7,169 bases of DNA. It comes from Planctomycetaceae bacterium (GTDB lineage Bacteria; Planctomycetota; Planctomycetia; Pirellulales; Pirellulaceae). Location of the stretch: positions 1 to 7,169 of the forward strand of contig JABHUV010000304.1 in the NCBI GenBank assembly GCA_018658605.1, read 5' to 3'. The notes beneath the pieces were generated by a model. The model ran no database searches, was not told the origin of the DNA, and was given only the letters and a program-made list of their open reading frames with translations. Position 1 is the stretch's first letter, and the number at the start of each line of letters is the position of its first letter. The position numbers were made by a program, and so were the translations under genes. Below are positions 6,809-7,169 of the stretch, piece after piece.

Positions 6809-7169
6809 ATGAATCGCATTGCCGCCACTCTTATTGTCTCAATAGGGCTCTCCATGCTAACGACGATTGTCACTGCTGATGTATATGAACTCCGTACTTA
6901 CACAACGCATGCCGGAAAATTAGATAATCTTAACGCCCGATTCCGCGATCACACTGTTGCCCTGTTTGAAAAACACGGTATACAATCGATTGGTTACTGG
7001 GTTCCCGTTTCCAAAGAAAATACGCTCGTCTACGTCATCAAGCATAAGAGTCGGGATGCTGCCAGCGAGTCATGGAAAGCATTTATCGCGGACCCCGCTT
7101 GGAAGAAAGTCTCACGAGAATCTCAAGTCGACGGTCAAATATTGGCCAAAGCACCAGAGTCGGTCTACA
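6809..7169 (+). CDS. Secreted NIPSNAP-domain protein, 3' end cut by window
   Basis: 120 codons are visible and the frame is open at the window edge. Residues 1-23 look like a signal peptide: Arg3, a hydrophobic stretch (IAATLIVSIGLSMLTTIV), then VTA before Asp24. VYELRTYTTHAGKLDNL (25-41) is the characteristic opening of a NIPSNAP domain (dimeric alpha-beta barrel, ferredoxin-like fold). It is followed by FRDHTVALFEKHGIQSIGYW, then LVYVIKHKSRDAASESWKAF and DPAWKKV, all usual for the family. Planctomycete members are often exported and may carry a second copy of the domain, so 130-270 residues in total is plausible. Biochemical function is poorly known for the bacterial proteins, and I assign none. 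AGGA 9 bases upstream supports the start. It is divergent from the small CxxC protein. Confidence 0.88.
   Translation, partial: MNRIAATLIVSIGLSMLTTIVTADVYELRTYTTHAGKLDNLNARFRDHTVALFEKHGIQSIGYWVPVSKENTLVYVIKHKSRDAASESWKAFIADPAWKKVSRESQVDGQILAKAPESVY

Overview
This 7169-base window looks like the chromosome of a marine-type Planctomycetes bacterium (Pirellulaceae-like; a Verrucomicrobia or Lentisphaerae relative is possible). The strongest sign is a giant secreted protein that joins a ThuA-like domain, a discoidin (F5/8 type C) domain, a beta-propeller dehydrogenase, HEAT-like repeats and a C-terminal cytochrome c domain with a CxxCH site. That dehydrogenase plus heme layout is typical of the PVC superphylum. 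A formylglycine sulfatase and a secreted NIPSNAP protein, both abundant in planctomycetes, agree with this. The assignment rests on family knowledge, not on a database search.

Layout: (1) 1-1359, plus strand, a sulfatase cut at its 5' end by the window edge. (2) 1369-5220, minus strand, the multidomain heme dehydrogenase, convergent with the sulfatase with only 9 bases between stop codons. (3) 5221-5412, a divergent control region with a perfect extended -10 box for the next gene and a 10-bp palindrome. (4) 5413-6354, plus strand, an NAD(P)-dependent sugar epimerase/dehydratase-type SDR. (5) 6369-6545, minus strand, a 58-residue protein with a CxxC pair and a helical tail, convergent with the SDR. 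(6) 6546-6808, a second divergent control region. (7) 6809-7169 and beyond, plus strand, the start of a secreted NIPSNAP-domain protein, cut by the window edge.

How they may fit together (inference): the sulfatase would remove sulfate esters from polysaccharide fragments outside the cytoplasm, the heme dehydrogenase could oxidise a released sugar or alcohol and pass electrons to its own cytochrome domain, and the SDR would act on a sugar or sugar nucleotide in the cytoplasm. Gene orientations alternate (+ - + - +), so there is no operon here and the functional link is only by neighbourhood and family. I see no RNA gene, CRISPR array, insertion sequence or defence system. The most unusual items are the domain chain of the large protein, a Trp/Arg/Pro/Tyr-rich segment inside it, and the small CxxC protein.
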